Below are positions 33,726 through 45,762 of a stretch of 64,000 nt of DNA, piece after piece. The notes beneath the pieces were generated by a model that saw only the letters and a program-made list of their open reading frames with translations, searched no databases and was not told the DNA's origin. Both the position numbers and the translations under genes were made by a program. The stretch's first letter is position 1, and each line of letters opens with the position of its first letter. Origin of the DNA: Delphinapterus leucas. Lineage: Eukaryota > Chordata > Mammalia > Artiodactyla > Monodontidae. The stretch lies in the NCBI RefSeq assembly GCF_002288925.2, contig NW_022098037.1, positions 5,768,287 to 5,832,286 of the forward strand, given 5' to 3'.

Positions 33726-34630
33726 CTGCAGATGGCAGAGCTGAGCCGCAGACTCAAGCTGTGTGATTCCAGAGTTTGTGTGTTTCATTGTGATGTTCTA
33801 ATCCCTTCCTTCTCTTTAAGAATTTATTTTTTTTTATTGTAGTGGTGGTAACTTTTTCTTCTTAATGTGTCAAATCATAGCAAACAATGGTTTTGCTTAA
33901 AAAAACAACTATCCTGATAAATCAGTTGGAAAATGCTAACATTTTCTTCAGACTGAGAATTTAGTGTTATAATGACAAATTATTTTAGCTATGAAAGGAC
34001 AAGTTCCCACAAGTCCACAACTTAGCATTAATGGGGACCATATGATATGAGTCATGACAGGAAGAAGAGCCAGGGTGGTTGATGATAAGTTAGGGGTGCT
34101 TTGTTAAGTTAAAAATAAATTTACTGGAAAGTCTTGGTTAGATTATGGAATTGAAAGAAGAGCTAGATAGTCAAGTTCCAGAAAGGACAGACACCAGGGC
34201 AGCTTTGGGGAACCAGGGACCAGAAGCTACTGGACAGTCACTTTGGGGAACCCTAATCAAGTTGGTTAAGCCTCAATTTCATCTTGGTGAAGACTAATTC
34301 CAGGGAAAGACAGTGTGATTGGTTGAGCTGAGACAGCCGTGGGGAGCACTTTGATTGACAGAAGCAATGGGAGAGATGCTCTTTCCAAAAAAAAATCACC
34401 TTGCTGCTTTAGAAGAGGAGGCGTGGGATTCTGGGCAGTAAAAAGGACAAATATTCCTGAGAAAGAGAAAGGACAATGTCTGCTGAGTAAAGGTAAGAGA
34501 AGCAGGAAATGACAGCACACAGAGGAGACACATAAGGTGACTACAAAGAAAAAAAATTGTGGAGATTCCCAGGTGCCGACAGGGACCTTGCAGTGTCTGT
34601 TCCCTTTTGATGTAATCTCCTGTTACTGTC
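33726..34630. other. Unclassified DNA
   Basis: Nothing recognised that I can support. Confidence 0.4.
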
Positions 34631-34639
34631 CCTTTTTTT

Positions 34640-35035
34640 CTTTCTGCCCTGGATACACTGGGTTTCTGGCCTTCCTCTATCACACCAGATACATTCCTCC
34701 TCAAGACATCTGTACTTGCTGTTCCAGTTTCTGGAACAGTCTTCCCTCAACGATCAGCATGGCTGTTCCCTTATATCCTTCAGGTCTTTGTTCTAATTTC
34801 ATCTTCAAAGGGATGCCTTCCCTGATCACCCATTTCCTGCTCTCCTGTCCCTCCTTCTCTGCCTATATATTGGATATTATTACCATCTCACATTATGTAT
34901 TTATTTGCTTAGTATGTGTCTCCCTTCATGAGAATAAAAACTCCATGAGGGCAGAGATTCTGTAACCCCAGTTTCTAGAATGTTCCTGACATGTTGTAGG
35001 TTCTTGATAGATATTTATCAAATTAGCGATGAATG
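34640..35035 (+). mobile_element. L2 3' end
   Basis: 'ctgtacttgctgttccagtttctggaacagtcttccc', 'tccttcaggtctttgttctaatttcatcttcaaagggatgccttccctgatcaccc', 'ctccatgagggcagagattctgt'. A typical L2 terminus. Confidence 0.88.
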
Positions 35036-35815
35036 GTTTCTCCTCTCTCCCTCCATTAAGGCTATCAAGTGTGAACATAAGGTTTCAAAATGACTGAGAG
35101 AGACAAACCCAAAACTGAGATTCTGGGGCAGGCGAGAGGGGGACCAAGAATATCCCATAGAGGCCTCTGTGGGAAATATGCCCAGAGAATTCTCTGCCCC
35201 CCTAACCAGTGCACACGACGAGGAAGCCACAGGCAGATGGGGATTCTGGCTAGGGATGGAATTCCAATTCCTCTACACCATTACTTTCAATGTTTTAATT
35301 GATTCTTGTTGACATCTAGTTTCATAACCTTGTGGTTATTATACATATATAATAATAATAACCCCAAGAGGAGTGGTTGGCATGATCATCTGTTATTTTA
35401 TAGATTCCTAGGGGCTCTGGGAAAGTGGGAAGACTAGCCAGCAAAGAAATGAGATTAATTGAGAAACTCATCAAAGGGTGAACTGACCTTGTTTTACTCA
35501 AATGAAAAATAATCCTTACCAGTCTTGCAGACCCACTCTCTATGTGGTGTTTGTGGGTCCCTTTTATCTTACAGTTTTCAAATACAAAAGTTGACTTATA
35601 TTTCTTACTTTCTAAGTCACCGGACAGCAGTATTACGTTTTTGTTGTCGTTGTTGCTGATTTAGGTACAAGTCTGCAAAATAATGTTTCTGAGTTAAATG
35701 CATCTCCAACTCTAATGTCAAGTTTTCTGAGAATTAAGTAACAGTAAATTAGCTAAAGCCTGAGGAATGATGAAAGCTAAGTATATATCATCAAAAATTG
35801 ACTTAATGACCATGA
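35036..35815. other. Unclassified DNA
   Basis: No gene or named repeat. A short AATAATAATA patch is at about 35,349-35,359. Confidence 0.4.
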
Positions 35816-35819
35816 AGAC

Positions 35820-36130
35820 ATAACAGCTAATGCTTATTGAGCACTTAAAATGTACCAGCACTACGCTATGTGGGTATGGTGGAGAGAAATGATCTTATTT
35901 AGCTCAGAAGACGTTTCATTTCAGATCTATAAACATTTACTGGGCCCATATGTGCCAGGCAATGGATATACAAAGAGAAATGATCATTTCGGTCTTCAGT
36001 TTTCTTTTGTGTTAGATTCATTTCTTTAAGGTCAATGAAATAGCATGGAAAAATCTCCTCAAGTGTGAAGACACGCGTGCCCGAATTATCTTCGTTTGGG
36101 CACACAGAGATCTTCACGCTGGCTTCACGC
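35820..36130 (-). mobile_element. MIR then L2 fragments
   Basis: 'ctaatgcttattgagcacttaaaatgtaccagcac' is antisense MIR (35,828-35,900). 'aaacatttactgggcccatatgtgccaggcaatgg' is an antisense L2-type end (from about 35,930). Exact limits are uncertain. Confidence 0.55.
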
Positions 36131-36499
36131 TTGCCCATCTTCCCTGCCATACTGTTTTCTCCTCAAGTCATATCCTAACCCTACTCATTTCCTCTAAATA
36201 AGCCACACAGTCTCACATGCTTAGGTCTGTATACAGTCTTCCCTTTTCTTTGAAATCCCTGATCTGTCAGCTGAATTCCAAAGGCCCTTCAAACCCGATT
36301 TCATGTATCAACTCTTCCCTGAGGCTTTCTTTCAAGGCACCTTCTGCTTTTGCCTTCCCAGTGTCCAGCCTCCCTTCTTTTGGTATTAGCACCCCACTCT
36401 TCATTAAGGAAGTCACTCCTCCCACTCTTCATCCATAAGGCTTGGGTGGGACTGATCCCACCTCCACCTCCACCAGGGAGTGGGTGCTTGAGCTTGAAG

Positions 36500-36680
36500 T
36501 CCCAGTTCGGAGGCACACGAGTGGCTCAGGGATGGACACATGACTCACCCGGACCGCTGAGGAACAGCCTCAGCACTTTTGCCAGAGCTGTTGAGAAAGA
36601 GGCTCCCTATTTCAGCTGAGGTTGCTAAGCTAGCAGACAAAGCTGGGGGCTGCCTTTGGCCCATGTGAAAAGAGCCTGTC
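36500..36680 (+). mobile_element. Fragment of ancient repeat 'B'
   Basis: 'ggctcagggatggacacatgactcacccggaccgctgaggaacagcc' resembles the 5' half of the family seen at 24,110 and 56,400. Confidence 0.35.
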
Positions 36681-36702
36681 AGAGAAAAGTGGAGCTATGG
36701 GT

Positions 36703-36704
<2 letters not shown>

Positions 36705-36740
<36 letters not shown>
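36705..36740. repeat. (GA)n microsatellite
   Basis: About 18 nearly perfect GA units. Confidence 0.97.
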
Positions 36741-36746
<6 letters not shown>

Positions 36747-36934
36747 AACGTGCAGACCCAGCTTTGAAATGTTTGAAAAATTTACTTCTAGATAGTTCAG
36801 CAATTTATTGTTGAATAAATGAATGAATGAGCCAATAAATGCTCCCTGTCCTTTAAACTAGTCTGAGTTGGGTTGCAGTCATTTGCAACAGGAAGGTTTC
36901 TATAAAATGGACCTTTTCTCACTGTTACATGATT

Positions 36935-36992
36935 GCTAGATAGAGGGATGATAGAGAGAGAGAGAGCGATAGATAGATGGATAGATAGATAA
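36935..36992. repeat. (GATA)n / (GA)n microsatellite
   Basis: Mixed GATA, GATG and GA units; impure. Confidence 0.9.
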
Positions 36993-37339
36993 TGTAAACT
37001 GTGAGGTTCTTAAGGAAGGAGAATGTCTTGTTCCTCAGCATATCTTTAATACTAGCATAGTGTTTGTTGAATGAATAAAGGAATGAATTTTCTTTATATA
37101 ATGACATAGTAGAATGCTACAGAATTTTAAGTGGACATAGGTAATCCCAGGAACTTTCTGAGTCATGCTTAGGCATTTATGTCACATTGGTGATGACCTA
37201 TACAAGAATAACCCTCAAAATCTCCTGGGAGAAAGTATTAAGATGGCCACACCTATCATTTTGTTACCATTCTTTCGATAAAAGACAAAAATCCTGCTTT
37301 AGAAAATTACAGTACCGTGTGATATGGGCCAGAGTTAGG

Positions 37340-37500
37340 TATAATAATAAAACAATGTATATGGTACTTGCTATGTACCAGGCTCTGTTTCAAGTGTTTT
37401 GCATGTTTTAACTCATTTAATCCTCACAACAACTTTATAAGTTAGATAAAATGATTACCTCCATTTACGTCTTGGAAACAGAGGTATAAAGAGGTTTCCA
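37340..37500 (-). mobile_element. MIR relic
   Basis: 'acttgctatgtaccaggctctgtttcaagtgttttgcatgttttaactcatttaatcctcacaacaact' is a well-preserved antisense MIR. Confidence 0.88.
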
Positions 37501-38084
37501 ACCCCAGTTCTCACAAATAGCACATGGCCGACCCTCCCTGCAGTAAAGGATCCAGTAGAGGCTGGTAGGGGGTGAGTCAAGAAAGGCACCTAGAAAACGT
37601 CCTAGTGGAAAAGGAGAGGAATACGAGGGAAGGCTTCATTTTATAGGAAGAACGATGCAAAGGTCCAGATTCTTAACAATTCAGTGCCAGCTTTTTGCAA
37701 AATAAGGAATTAGAAGAAGTTTGTAATTAGCACCTCCCCTTTCAACGTCGAGCCCTTACGGTGACTGCTTACTGTGAGCAAAGCTCTGTCTCTAATGTTT
37801 ATATGGTGTGGCAGAGATGATTAATTTCCTCCCAATATCTTATTCATTTCTTCCATATTACAAGAAATCCTGGTTTTTAGCTGTGCCTGTGGCTGGCTGG
37901 AATAAAAAAAAATTCCCAGCTTCCTTTGCAGTTGGGATGGCCATATGGTTAAGTTCTGGCCAATGGGATGTATACACGTGTCATGTGTAATGTTTAGGAA
38001 GCATCCTGAAAGGAAGGAGGCGTGCCCATCTCGCTGCCTGCCTCCCTCTCATTGGCTGTGCTGTGTACATGATAGGGATGCTGT
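37501..38084. other. Mostly unclassified; possible old repeat
   Basis: 'cttcctttgcagttgggatggccatatggttaagttctggccaatgggatg' at about 37,920-37,971 recalls a common ancient mammalian repeat that I cannot name. The rest is unrecognised. Confidence 0.35.
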
Positions 38085-38529
38085 GATATTGTGATTTATA
38101 ATAAGAAATATATACTTGGTCTTTGTTCTTGCTTCTGGCAGAGAGCTCCTAAAGCCCTTGGAATTTCTTAAGTGATGAGAGCAATAAAAAAAGTCCTTTG
38201 TTACATTAATGAGGTGACTTTTAGAGGCACCAATGGATGGGGGGCAAGGGTTGGAACTTCCAGTCCCACTTCCCTGACCTCAGGAGAGGGGAGAGGGGCT
38301 GGAGGTTGGAATCAATCACCAATGTCCAATGATTTAATCAGTCGTGCCTATGTAATGAAGGCTCCATAAAACCCCAAAAGGACAAGGCTCAGAGAGCTTC
38401 CAGGTGGTGAATATGTGGAGGTGCTGGGAGAGTAGCGTGCTTGGAGAGAGCATGGAAGCGCTGATCCCCCTACCCCATACCTTGCCCTGATATCTTATAT
38501 TAGGCTGGTCCTAATATACATCCTTTTAT

Positions 38530-39003
38530 TTTATATTATTTTATTTATATTATTTTATCCTTTTATTTTATATTATTTTATTTTTTAAGATTTTTTTCAT
38601 GTAGACCATGTTTAAAGTCTTTATTGAATTTGTTACAATATTGCTTCTGGGTTGGTTTTTTTTTATGTTTTTGTTTTGTTTTGTCTTTTTGCGGTACGTG
38701 GGCCTCTCACTGTTGCGGCCTCTCCCGTTGCGGAGCACAGGCTCCGGACACGCAGGCTCAGCGGCCATGGCTCACGGGCCCAGCCGCTCCGCGGCATGTG
38801 GGATCTTCCCGGACCGGGGCACGAACCCGTGTCCCCTGCATTGGCAGGCGGACTCTCAACCACTGCGCCACCAGGGAAGCCCCTATGTTTTGGTTTTTTG
38901 GCCTTGAGGCATGTGGGATATTAAGTCCCCGACCAGGTATCGAACCCATACCCCCTGCACTGGAAGGCGAAGTCTTAACCACTGGACCACCAGGGAAGTC
39001 CCC
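38530..39003 (-). mobile_element. CHR-related SINE with long 3' tail (outer)
   Basis: The tRNA-like head is at the right end ('ccctgcactggaaggcgaagtcttaaccactggaccaccagggaagtccc'). The left part has the 3' extension 'ccatgtttaaagtctttattgaatttgttacaatattgcttctg'. A target duplication is likely: TATACATCCTTTTAT (38,515-38,529) against TATATCCTTTTAT (39,004-39,016). The T-rich left end has become a TTTTATATTA array. A younger SINE splits it. Confidence 0.82.
38672..38882 (-). mobile_element. CHR SINE, short form (inner)
   Basis: Full-length antisense copy inserted into the older SINE. The duplication TATGTTTT lies at 38,664-38,671 and 38,884-38,891. Confidence 0.94.
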
Positions 39004-39298
39004 TATATCCTTTTATAATGAACTGGTTATCTAGTAAGTAAAATGTTTCTCTGAGTTCTGTGAACAGATTAATTGAGCCCAAGGAGGAGGTTGTGGGAAC
39101 CTCTGGTTTACAGCCAGTCAGTCCGAAGCACTGGTGTGGATCTGGACTTGGCTATTGGCATTGGATGTGGAGGGCGGTCCCGTGGGATGGAGCCGTTAAC
39201 CTGTGGAATCTGAAGCTCTCTCTGGTAGATAGTGTCAGAATTGAGCTGGATTGTAGGCCACCCAGCTGGTGCCCAAGAACTGCTCTGTGGTGTGGGGA

Positions 39299-39313
39299 CC
39301 CCCCCCCCCCCCC
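39299..39313. repeat. Poly-C run (15 C)
   Basis: A pure run of 15 C within the LTR-like element; prone to slippage and to sequencing error. Confidence 0.95.
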
Positions 39314-39594
39314 ACCATTGGAATTTGGTGCAGAACCTTTAGATGCTCAAGCAACTATCTTGGCCCATGACGTTTGGTGCCATTTGCTAGAATGGCAGTC
39401 ACACATGCTGAGCTTCTTCTACTAAATTCACGCATTATGTAATTCACTCCTCCTCCCTTGGGGATCAGAGAAGAACCAGGAGTGTGACTCTAATGGAAGT
39501 TTTCCAAGTGGAAACATGAAGAATGGGAAATCAGTGTTACATGACGTAGTATTTTTTTTTTTAATCTCAATTTTACTTTGGGAAACTAGAGTTA

Positions 39595-39690
39595 AGTAAT
39601 ATAAGTGTGAGGCTAGGACTCTAGTTCAAATCAACCTGATTCTAAAACCGGTGTGCTTATCTACTATATAGACTGCATAGGTTACTATTA
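39595..39690 (-). mobile_element. MIR 5' fragment
   Basis: 'ctagttcaaatcaacctgattctaaaaccggtgtgcttatctactatatagactgc' is the antisense tRNA-like end of MIR. Confidence 0.6.
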
Positions 39691-41258
39691 CTAATAGTAG
39701 TGTGCTGGTAAAGATTTAACCAGCTGGGGCTGAGAGGAAGGACAGTGATTTTTAGTGTTTTCCAATTTCCTTTGTGTAAATATTCCCACCAGGCCAATTT
39801 CAAGCTACCAATTGTTCAACAATTGACTTGCGAAATTCCTGAAAATTTAACAGGCTGCCCTTGTGAGCGCATATGAGCCAGCTCCAGCGCGCTTCTGAAA
39901 AATACTTAGCTGAGCCTGAGAGTAGACACTCCAGGCAAACTGCAGGATGTCTCCAATTGTCTTTCCTAACCTCCCGGTTGTAGGGCTTTGGGTCTAATTA
40001 GGATAACAGCATTCCAGAGCAAGCAGAACACCTGGGGAGATGACCTTGGGCAAGAAGTGATAGAAGGGTAACCGCTTGACCTATGGCCTCTGAGGGATGT
40101 TAGTGGAGCTTCATCAGAAGTGTCGTGGCTGCCCTGTTTCTTTTTGATGGGCGATCCATTTTCAGAGAGATCTTCTGGCCAAAAAGATTTTCAGATTCTC
40201 CTCCAGCTGACGGAACGCTTACAATACCATCACTGGAGTAGAGGGAGTGTAGTTCTGCAGAGAGAAGCAGGACCAGAGCACATGGGTGTGAGAGAGAGAA
40301 AGCTCCACTGTCACAAATCTGCAAGCAGCATCTTGCAAGGCAAGTTGGAGGGACACTAACGTTTTCTCCTGCAATCAGTGGATACAGTGAGGGCTATAAT
40401 TTCAGCCAGTGCTGGAGGGAAGACTGAGAGGCTTTAATAGGGAGTCTGTGGTGACAAGGGCAATGAAGGACACACAGACGAGGATTTGGACAAAACCTGC
40501 CCTGAGAACGTTCTCTTACCACATCCTTAGGAGGAAGGCTGGAAACTTATTGGAACCCACTGTACATCCTTTGTAGTGTGTGGACGGTGAGTTTATGCCA
40601 CAACTATTAATAGTTCTCCTGACAGAGTGGGTTCAGTTACACTCAATAAATCATTTTGTTAACTACACAAATTCCTGAGCTAAAGAAGCTCTTTGGCTTT
40701 ATGGAATAAGGACGCCCGTCCTGGAGAGCCCTGTGTGAGAAGGAGAGTCAGAGTTCTCCACGTGAGCAAAATTAGGCCATCAGCCCCCTCCCAGAGTTCT
40801 CGCTCGACCGAGCCCTAACCCTATCATTACGTAAGGGGGACATTTTGACCTAGCTCTGTTCTCCTTTGCGTCTCTCTGCTCTCTGAGAGAATCTGTTCCA
40901 AGGTCCTAAAGTTTGTGATCCAACTCACTTGTTTTGAATCTGTTTTATTACTCCCAAGGTCTCTGTGTGGATTCTCTTTTTCTGGTGGTAGCACAGTGCT
41001 TCTCCAGGGACAGAATTGTAGACATTTCACTTGGAGGTATTGGAGAGTGAGGGTCCTTCCCTCTCCTCGAGTATCACTATTGTATGGTCAGGCCACCCAA
41101 GGTGGCTATACTCTTCTTCTCTGTACACCTCCTGCCCCACCAGTGCCTGCTTCACCTATACCCTACTTACCTGACTGACCTTCCTACATACTTGCTCCTG
41201 GCCCCAGCTAGTGATTGTTCTAACTTTAGATTAGAGCATCTCCACTATGATAGCTTAT
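39691..41258. other. Unclassified DNA
   Basis: A long stretch with no recognised repeat and no exon I can defend, moderate GC. Confidence 0.4.
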
Positions 41259-41259
41259 C

Positions 41260-41535
41260 AAAGGGAAAGTGAGGGGTGTGCCCCTCTGCTGGTTTCCCTG
41301 GTAACCGATGGGCTGACCTGATGTCAGTTCCCCCTATAACTGGTAATCTCCCCCTGCCACTGGGAGCAAAGACTGCCGCCATGTCCTGCCCCACCTCTGC
41401 TGCACATAGCGGGATGTCACTCCAGGACCTTGCTTCAGACATGTAAGGTCCCCCATCCTTTAAACCACTGATGTCTCTTTTGCTGACTCCGGTTCTTTCT
41501 TTGGTCTTGATGCTAAGCAAGTACAGGCTTTGCAG
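41260..41535 (+). mobile_element. Possible solo LTR
   Basis: The end 'cctttaaaccactgatgtctcttttgctgactccggttctttctttggtcttg ... ggatacagcccaaca' resembles a retroviral U5 ending in CA. TATA, polyadenylation signal and target duplication are not clear, so this is tentative. Confidence 0.35.
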
Positions 41536-42190
41536 ACCTGTAGGATACAGCCCAACAAATATGGACTCATTATTTCTTTTAATTCAATGCTTCTTTGTCC
41601 TTTTGACATAGCCACATCCATCTTTGAGCACTTCTTGCTGTCTGGCACAAGATGTTTCCATATCACCTTTTACTTTCCCTGCCCCAGACCAGGAGCCAGC
41701 CGTGTTCATAAGAAGCCCTGGTTTCTTTGAGTGGGAAATGTTATTTGGAAACAAAGAACTGAGTGTGAGGTATGCTCATTACTACTGGAGTATCATTGCT
41801 TCTGGCCCTTTTTATAGACAGAGCTAGAAAAAAAAATTAAATGATGAATTCATAATGCTTCCTTAATTCGAACAAAAAATGGCCCCAAACCTTAATTCTC
41901 CCATTCCGTATATGTCTTTTCCTTATCCCACAGTGAAAACCTTGGTTTCAAACATCAATATTTTTACTTGTTTATACTATTATACATTAAACACAATTTA
42001 GTTTTGGAAACACAACAATCAATAATACTATCATTTATGAACCTTAAGTAAAGTTCATACTTTATAATTCTTTAAAATTATAAAGATATCTTTATAATTC
42101 TTTTGACCTTAAGATATATTCTATAAATGGTATACAATCTTAGTATTATATTTAAAAGTTATTTGAATTAATTCATTTTTCTGTGTGGCT
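41536..42190. mobile_element. Ancient interspersed repeat, unnamed
   Basis: 'tttactttccctgccccagaccaggagccagcc', 'aagaagccctggtttctttgagtgggaaatgttatttggaaac', 'gtatgctcattactactggagtatcattgcttctgg', 'cagagctagaaa' form a known-looking old repeat, probably L1M- or HAL1-related. Confidence 0.45.
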
Positions 42191-42259
42191 ATGTTATGTA
42201 TGTAGTATACAGTAACATTCACTTCTTCCTGTATTTAATGTTAAGGTTTTATCTTATCT

Positions 42260-43180
42260 TTCTTTTTATTGAATTTTATGTTTGAATATGTAAAAAATGC
42301 ATAGCTTAAAAGTAAAAACTAGTAAAACAGTTCTAATCAGGGAAATTGCACCCTTATTCCCTATACCCCACTCATCCACCCCTACAGGCAGCTGTATTCA
42401 TGAGTTTTAGATTTATTGTTCTTGACTTTCTTTTTGCAAAAATAAGGGAATATATACATATATGTTTTTATTTCCTCTTCTTTCTTATACAAAAGAGCAT
42501 ACCATAAGCATTCTTTTGCACTTTTCTTTTTATCACTTGACAATATAGTCTTCAAATTATTCCATATTAGTTCATAGAGATCTTCCTCATTCTTTTTGTA
42601 TGTGTTTTTTCTATATTTATAATAATGAAATAAACCTGCTTCCTCATTCTTTTTGACGGCTGCATAGTATTCTGTTGTACAGATGCACCATGATTTATTT
42701 GTAATGCCCTATGGATGGGCATGTGGGTTGTTCCTAATACTTTATTACAAATAATATAATGAATAACTTGTAATGAATAACTTTTTTGTGTGTTTGAGAA
42801 GGTATATTTTCAGGGTAAATTTCTAGCAGTGGGATTGATGGGTCAAAGGGTTAATGCATATGTAATTTTGCTAGAAAACGCCAAATTTCCCTCCATACGG
42901 GTTGTATCATTTTGCTTTCCCACCAGCAATATATGAAAGTCCTTCTTTCCCCCATAGTCTGGCCATAAAGTATATCATCAAAGTCTTGACTTTTTTGTCA
43001 GATAGTTGAGAAATTCTATCTCAGTATAATTTTAATTTGCATTTCTCTTATTATGAGTGAAATTGAGCATTATTAATATATTTAAAAGGCCACTTATGTA
43101 TCTTTTTCCATGAACTACCTGCTCATGTCTTTTACTTTCTAGTAGGTTTTTAATGCGTATTCTAAAAATCATCAAATGCT
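42260..43180 (-). mobile_element. Old L1M/HAL1-type block
   Basis: Antisense L1: 'ggctgcatagtattctgttgtacagatgcaccatgatttattt', 'cagtgggattgatgggtcaaagggttaatgcat', 'ttgctttcccaccagcaatatatgaaagt', 'taatttgcatttctcttattatgagtgaaattgagca'. Confidence 0.82.
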
Positions 43181-44475
43181 ATTTATAACATTGGAGTTTA
43201 CAAAAGACTTTCACAAGTCATCTTTTTGATGCTGAAAGATTTTGAAAACCTCAGAAAGGATAAAGACAGCACTGCTGAACTAGAACAGTTTCAAAGGTAG
43301 TCTTATTAATCTGGAAAATACAGAGTAACTGAAATTATATGCATGGACTATCTTGTCTGATGGTGTTAGAAACCTTGAACAGAATATTTCATGTAGAAGA
43401 TTATTAACACTGGCTGAGGGAGGGTTGTTACATCTTCATAATCATTTAATAAATATTCTCAGAAGTCTAAAATTGTCACAGAAAGCCTGACTTGTTTCCT
43501 GCCTACAGTTGCACCTAAAAGGAGCCTTGAGTTGGAAATGGGGGGTGGCAGAATAGCAGGTACACCTATGAAATATCACAGTCTGATGAGTTTGTTCCCT
43601 TGTCTACTTCTGTGGTTTGTTTTTGCTTTTATTCCTGTTTTTATTCAGAAAGTAACTTGAACTCTCCCCAGTATTTGTAATGATTGCTAATTCCAGCCAT
43701 TTTCCTTAACAGGTTCCCTGATAGGAATCTTTCATTTAGCAAAACCAAACCTCTAAAGGCAAGAGGGGTTGAACTATTGGAATTACTGCTTGGCAAATGC
43801 AGAAGAGTCAACCCTGCCACACTGTGACCCAGAGAAAGATTTTTGGAAAATAAGGATCATTCTCTTCAGTTGAAATAAAACTGCTCTGCAAGGAATCAAA
43901 TTGGCCTTCTGTCAGCATGATCGTCGTAAGTCAAGAGAAAGATGAATGTGCTCTGTCCACAAATGAAGTTGGCCAAGCAAACTGGGGAAGGATGGGGGTT
44001 GGAAAGAACCTCACCAGCTTCCCCATTGATCTGAAAATCATGTCGAAGATATATGGTGAGAGAGAGCACACATCTCTAGTCTACATACTGCTTTCGCTCA
44101 CGGGCAGGAAGACGGAAAGAATATCGTGTCTCGTTAGTACAATCCTTAGAAATCATGCCAAAAATGTACACACAGTTGAAATGGAGGGGAATGAATGACT
44201 CAGAATTTCTCATGAAGGATGCAAAGCAGTTACCCTCTGGGGCATTTCCTTGACTAAAGCTGAGGTCAGAAAAGACAAACCATAGTTACCATGTGAAGGT
44301 AAAGCACTGACCACAGGGAGTGAAGTGCTTGAGACCTCAGAATTTCTATAGGACAGGTTTGAAGGTTACAAGGGTAACCGACAGTGCCTATAATAAATAT
44401 GAGAGAGAAGATATAGATTACAGGGAGATTATAGGAGATTAAGAGTTGGATGCAGGAGAATTTTCATATATTTTT
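43181..44475. other. Unclassified DNA
   Basis: No repeat or gene recognised. A 93-codon frame at 43,917-44,198 has no domain signature. Confidence 0.4.
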
Positions 44476-44479
44476 AAAT

Positions 44480-45610
44480 CAACTTGATTAAGTATAATTT
44501 ATAAACAATAAAATGCACACATTTTAAAGGTACAGTTTGAAGAATTTTGACAAAAGGGTATGTGCATGCCGCCACCACTGTCCAGATATAGGCATTTCCA
44601 TCATCCTCAAAGTTTCTCTTTTTGCCCCTTCCTATTCCTGGGCTAAGGTAACCACTGATGTGCATTTTGTCACCAGAGATTAAATTGAACTTTACTGTGA
44701 GTTTCATGTGCATGGAATCATGCAGTATTTGTGTCACGCATTTGTGTCATGCTTCCTTCACTCAGCATAACAATTTGGGATTCATTCTTGCTGCTACTTA
44801 TATCAGCAGTTAGTTCTTTTTATTTATCCTTTGTCTAGGTGTACAACAATTTGTTTATCCATTCACATTTTTTTTTTTTTTTTTTGCGTTACGTGGGCCT
44901 CTCACTGTTGTGGCCTCTCCCATTGCGGAGCACAGGCTCTGGACGCGCAGGCTCAGCGGCCATGGCTCACGGGCCCAGCCGCTCCGCGGCATGTGGGATC
45001 TTCCTGGACCGGGGCACGAACCTGTGTCCCCTGCATCGGCAGGCGGACTCTCAACCACTGCGCCACCAGGGAAGCCCCTATCCATTCACATATTGATGGA
45101 CATTTGAGCTGTTTATAGTTTGGGGCTACTATAAATAAAGTTGCTATGAATATTTAGGTACAAGTCTTTGTGCAGGCATGTTTTCATTTCTCTTCGATGA
45201 ACACCTAGGAGTGGAGTTTCAGTGTCATACGGTAGACATATGTTTATCTTTATAAGAAACTGCCCAAGCATTCTCTGAAATGGTTGTACTGTTCTACATT
45301 CCCACCAGCGATGAATAAGAGTTCTGGTCACTCTACATCCTCTCCATCGCTTGGTATCTGTAGTCTTTTAATTTTAGATATTCTGATGGTATCTTGATTT
45401 GCATTTCCTTGATAACTAATGTTTCTCTAGCACCTTTTAATGTAATTATTGGCTATTTATGTATGTCCTTTTCATATTTTTTGCCCATTAACAAATGGGT
45501 TGTTTGCCTTGTTATTGTTGTAAAATCGCTTTATAAGTATTCTTGTTACAAATGCTTTATCAGATATGTGTAGTGCTAATATTGTCTTGTAGTCTGTGTC
45601 TTGCACAGGG
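44480..45610 (-). mobile_element. Old L1M block split by a SINE
   Basis: 'ttgattaagtataatttataaacaataaaatgcacac', 'ggtaaccactgatgtgcattttgtcacc', 'catggaatcatgcagtatttgtg', and right of the SINE 'gatggacatttgagctgtttatag', 'cattcccaccagcgatgaataagagt'. The antisense 3' region of L1 is in the expected order. Confidence 0.85.
44869..45078 (-). mobile_element. CHR SINE, short form, recent
   Basis: Antisense copy with a 17-base T-run. A perfect 13-base duplication TATCCATTCACAT at 44,856-44,868 and 45,079-45,091. Confidence 0.97.
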
Positions 45611-45762
45611 GGCTATTGGTGGACCCAAAAAAATGAACCCAAACTAGAGACATGAAGAAACACATTTTCCAAGAGAACGTGGCTCTTGAATTTAGACTTT
45701 AAAGAAGAAGTCAGTAGGTAGGTAAGTGGAATGGTGTTAAGGCCCCCATGGTGGAACTTTCT

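Larger units (their letters stand above)
38085..39395 (+). mobile_element. LTR-like element split by nested SINEs
   Basis: The series 'tataataagaaatatatacttggtctttg', 'gcctatgtaatgaaggctccataaaaccccaaaaggac', 'cataccttgccctgatatctt', then after the SINEs 'tatccttttataatgaactggttatctagtaagtaaaatgtttctctgagttctgtg', 'gttgtgggaacctctggtttacagcc' and 'gtcagaattgagctggattgtaggccacccagctgg' reads as one long, LTR-like element. The family is not named. SINEs occupy 38,530-39,003. Confidence 0.6.

Noticed and set aside
34537..34965. Plus-strand frame of 142 codons
   Set aside because: It runs through an L2 3' end, and the peptide matches no domain I know.
39060..39425. Plus-strand frame of 121 codons with a proline run
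   Set aside because: It lies in the LTR-like element, and the proline run is the poly-C homopolymer.
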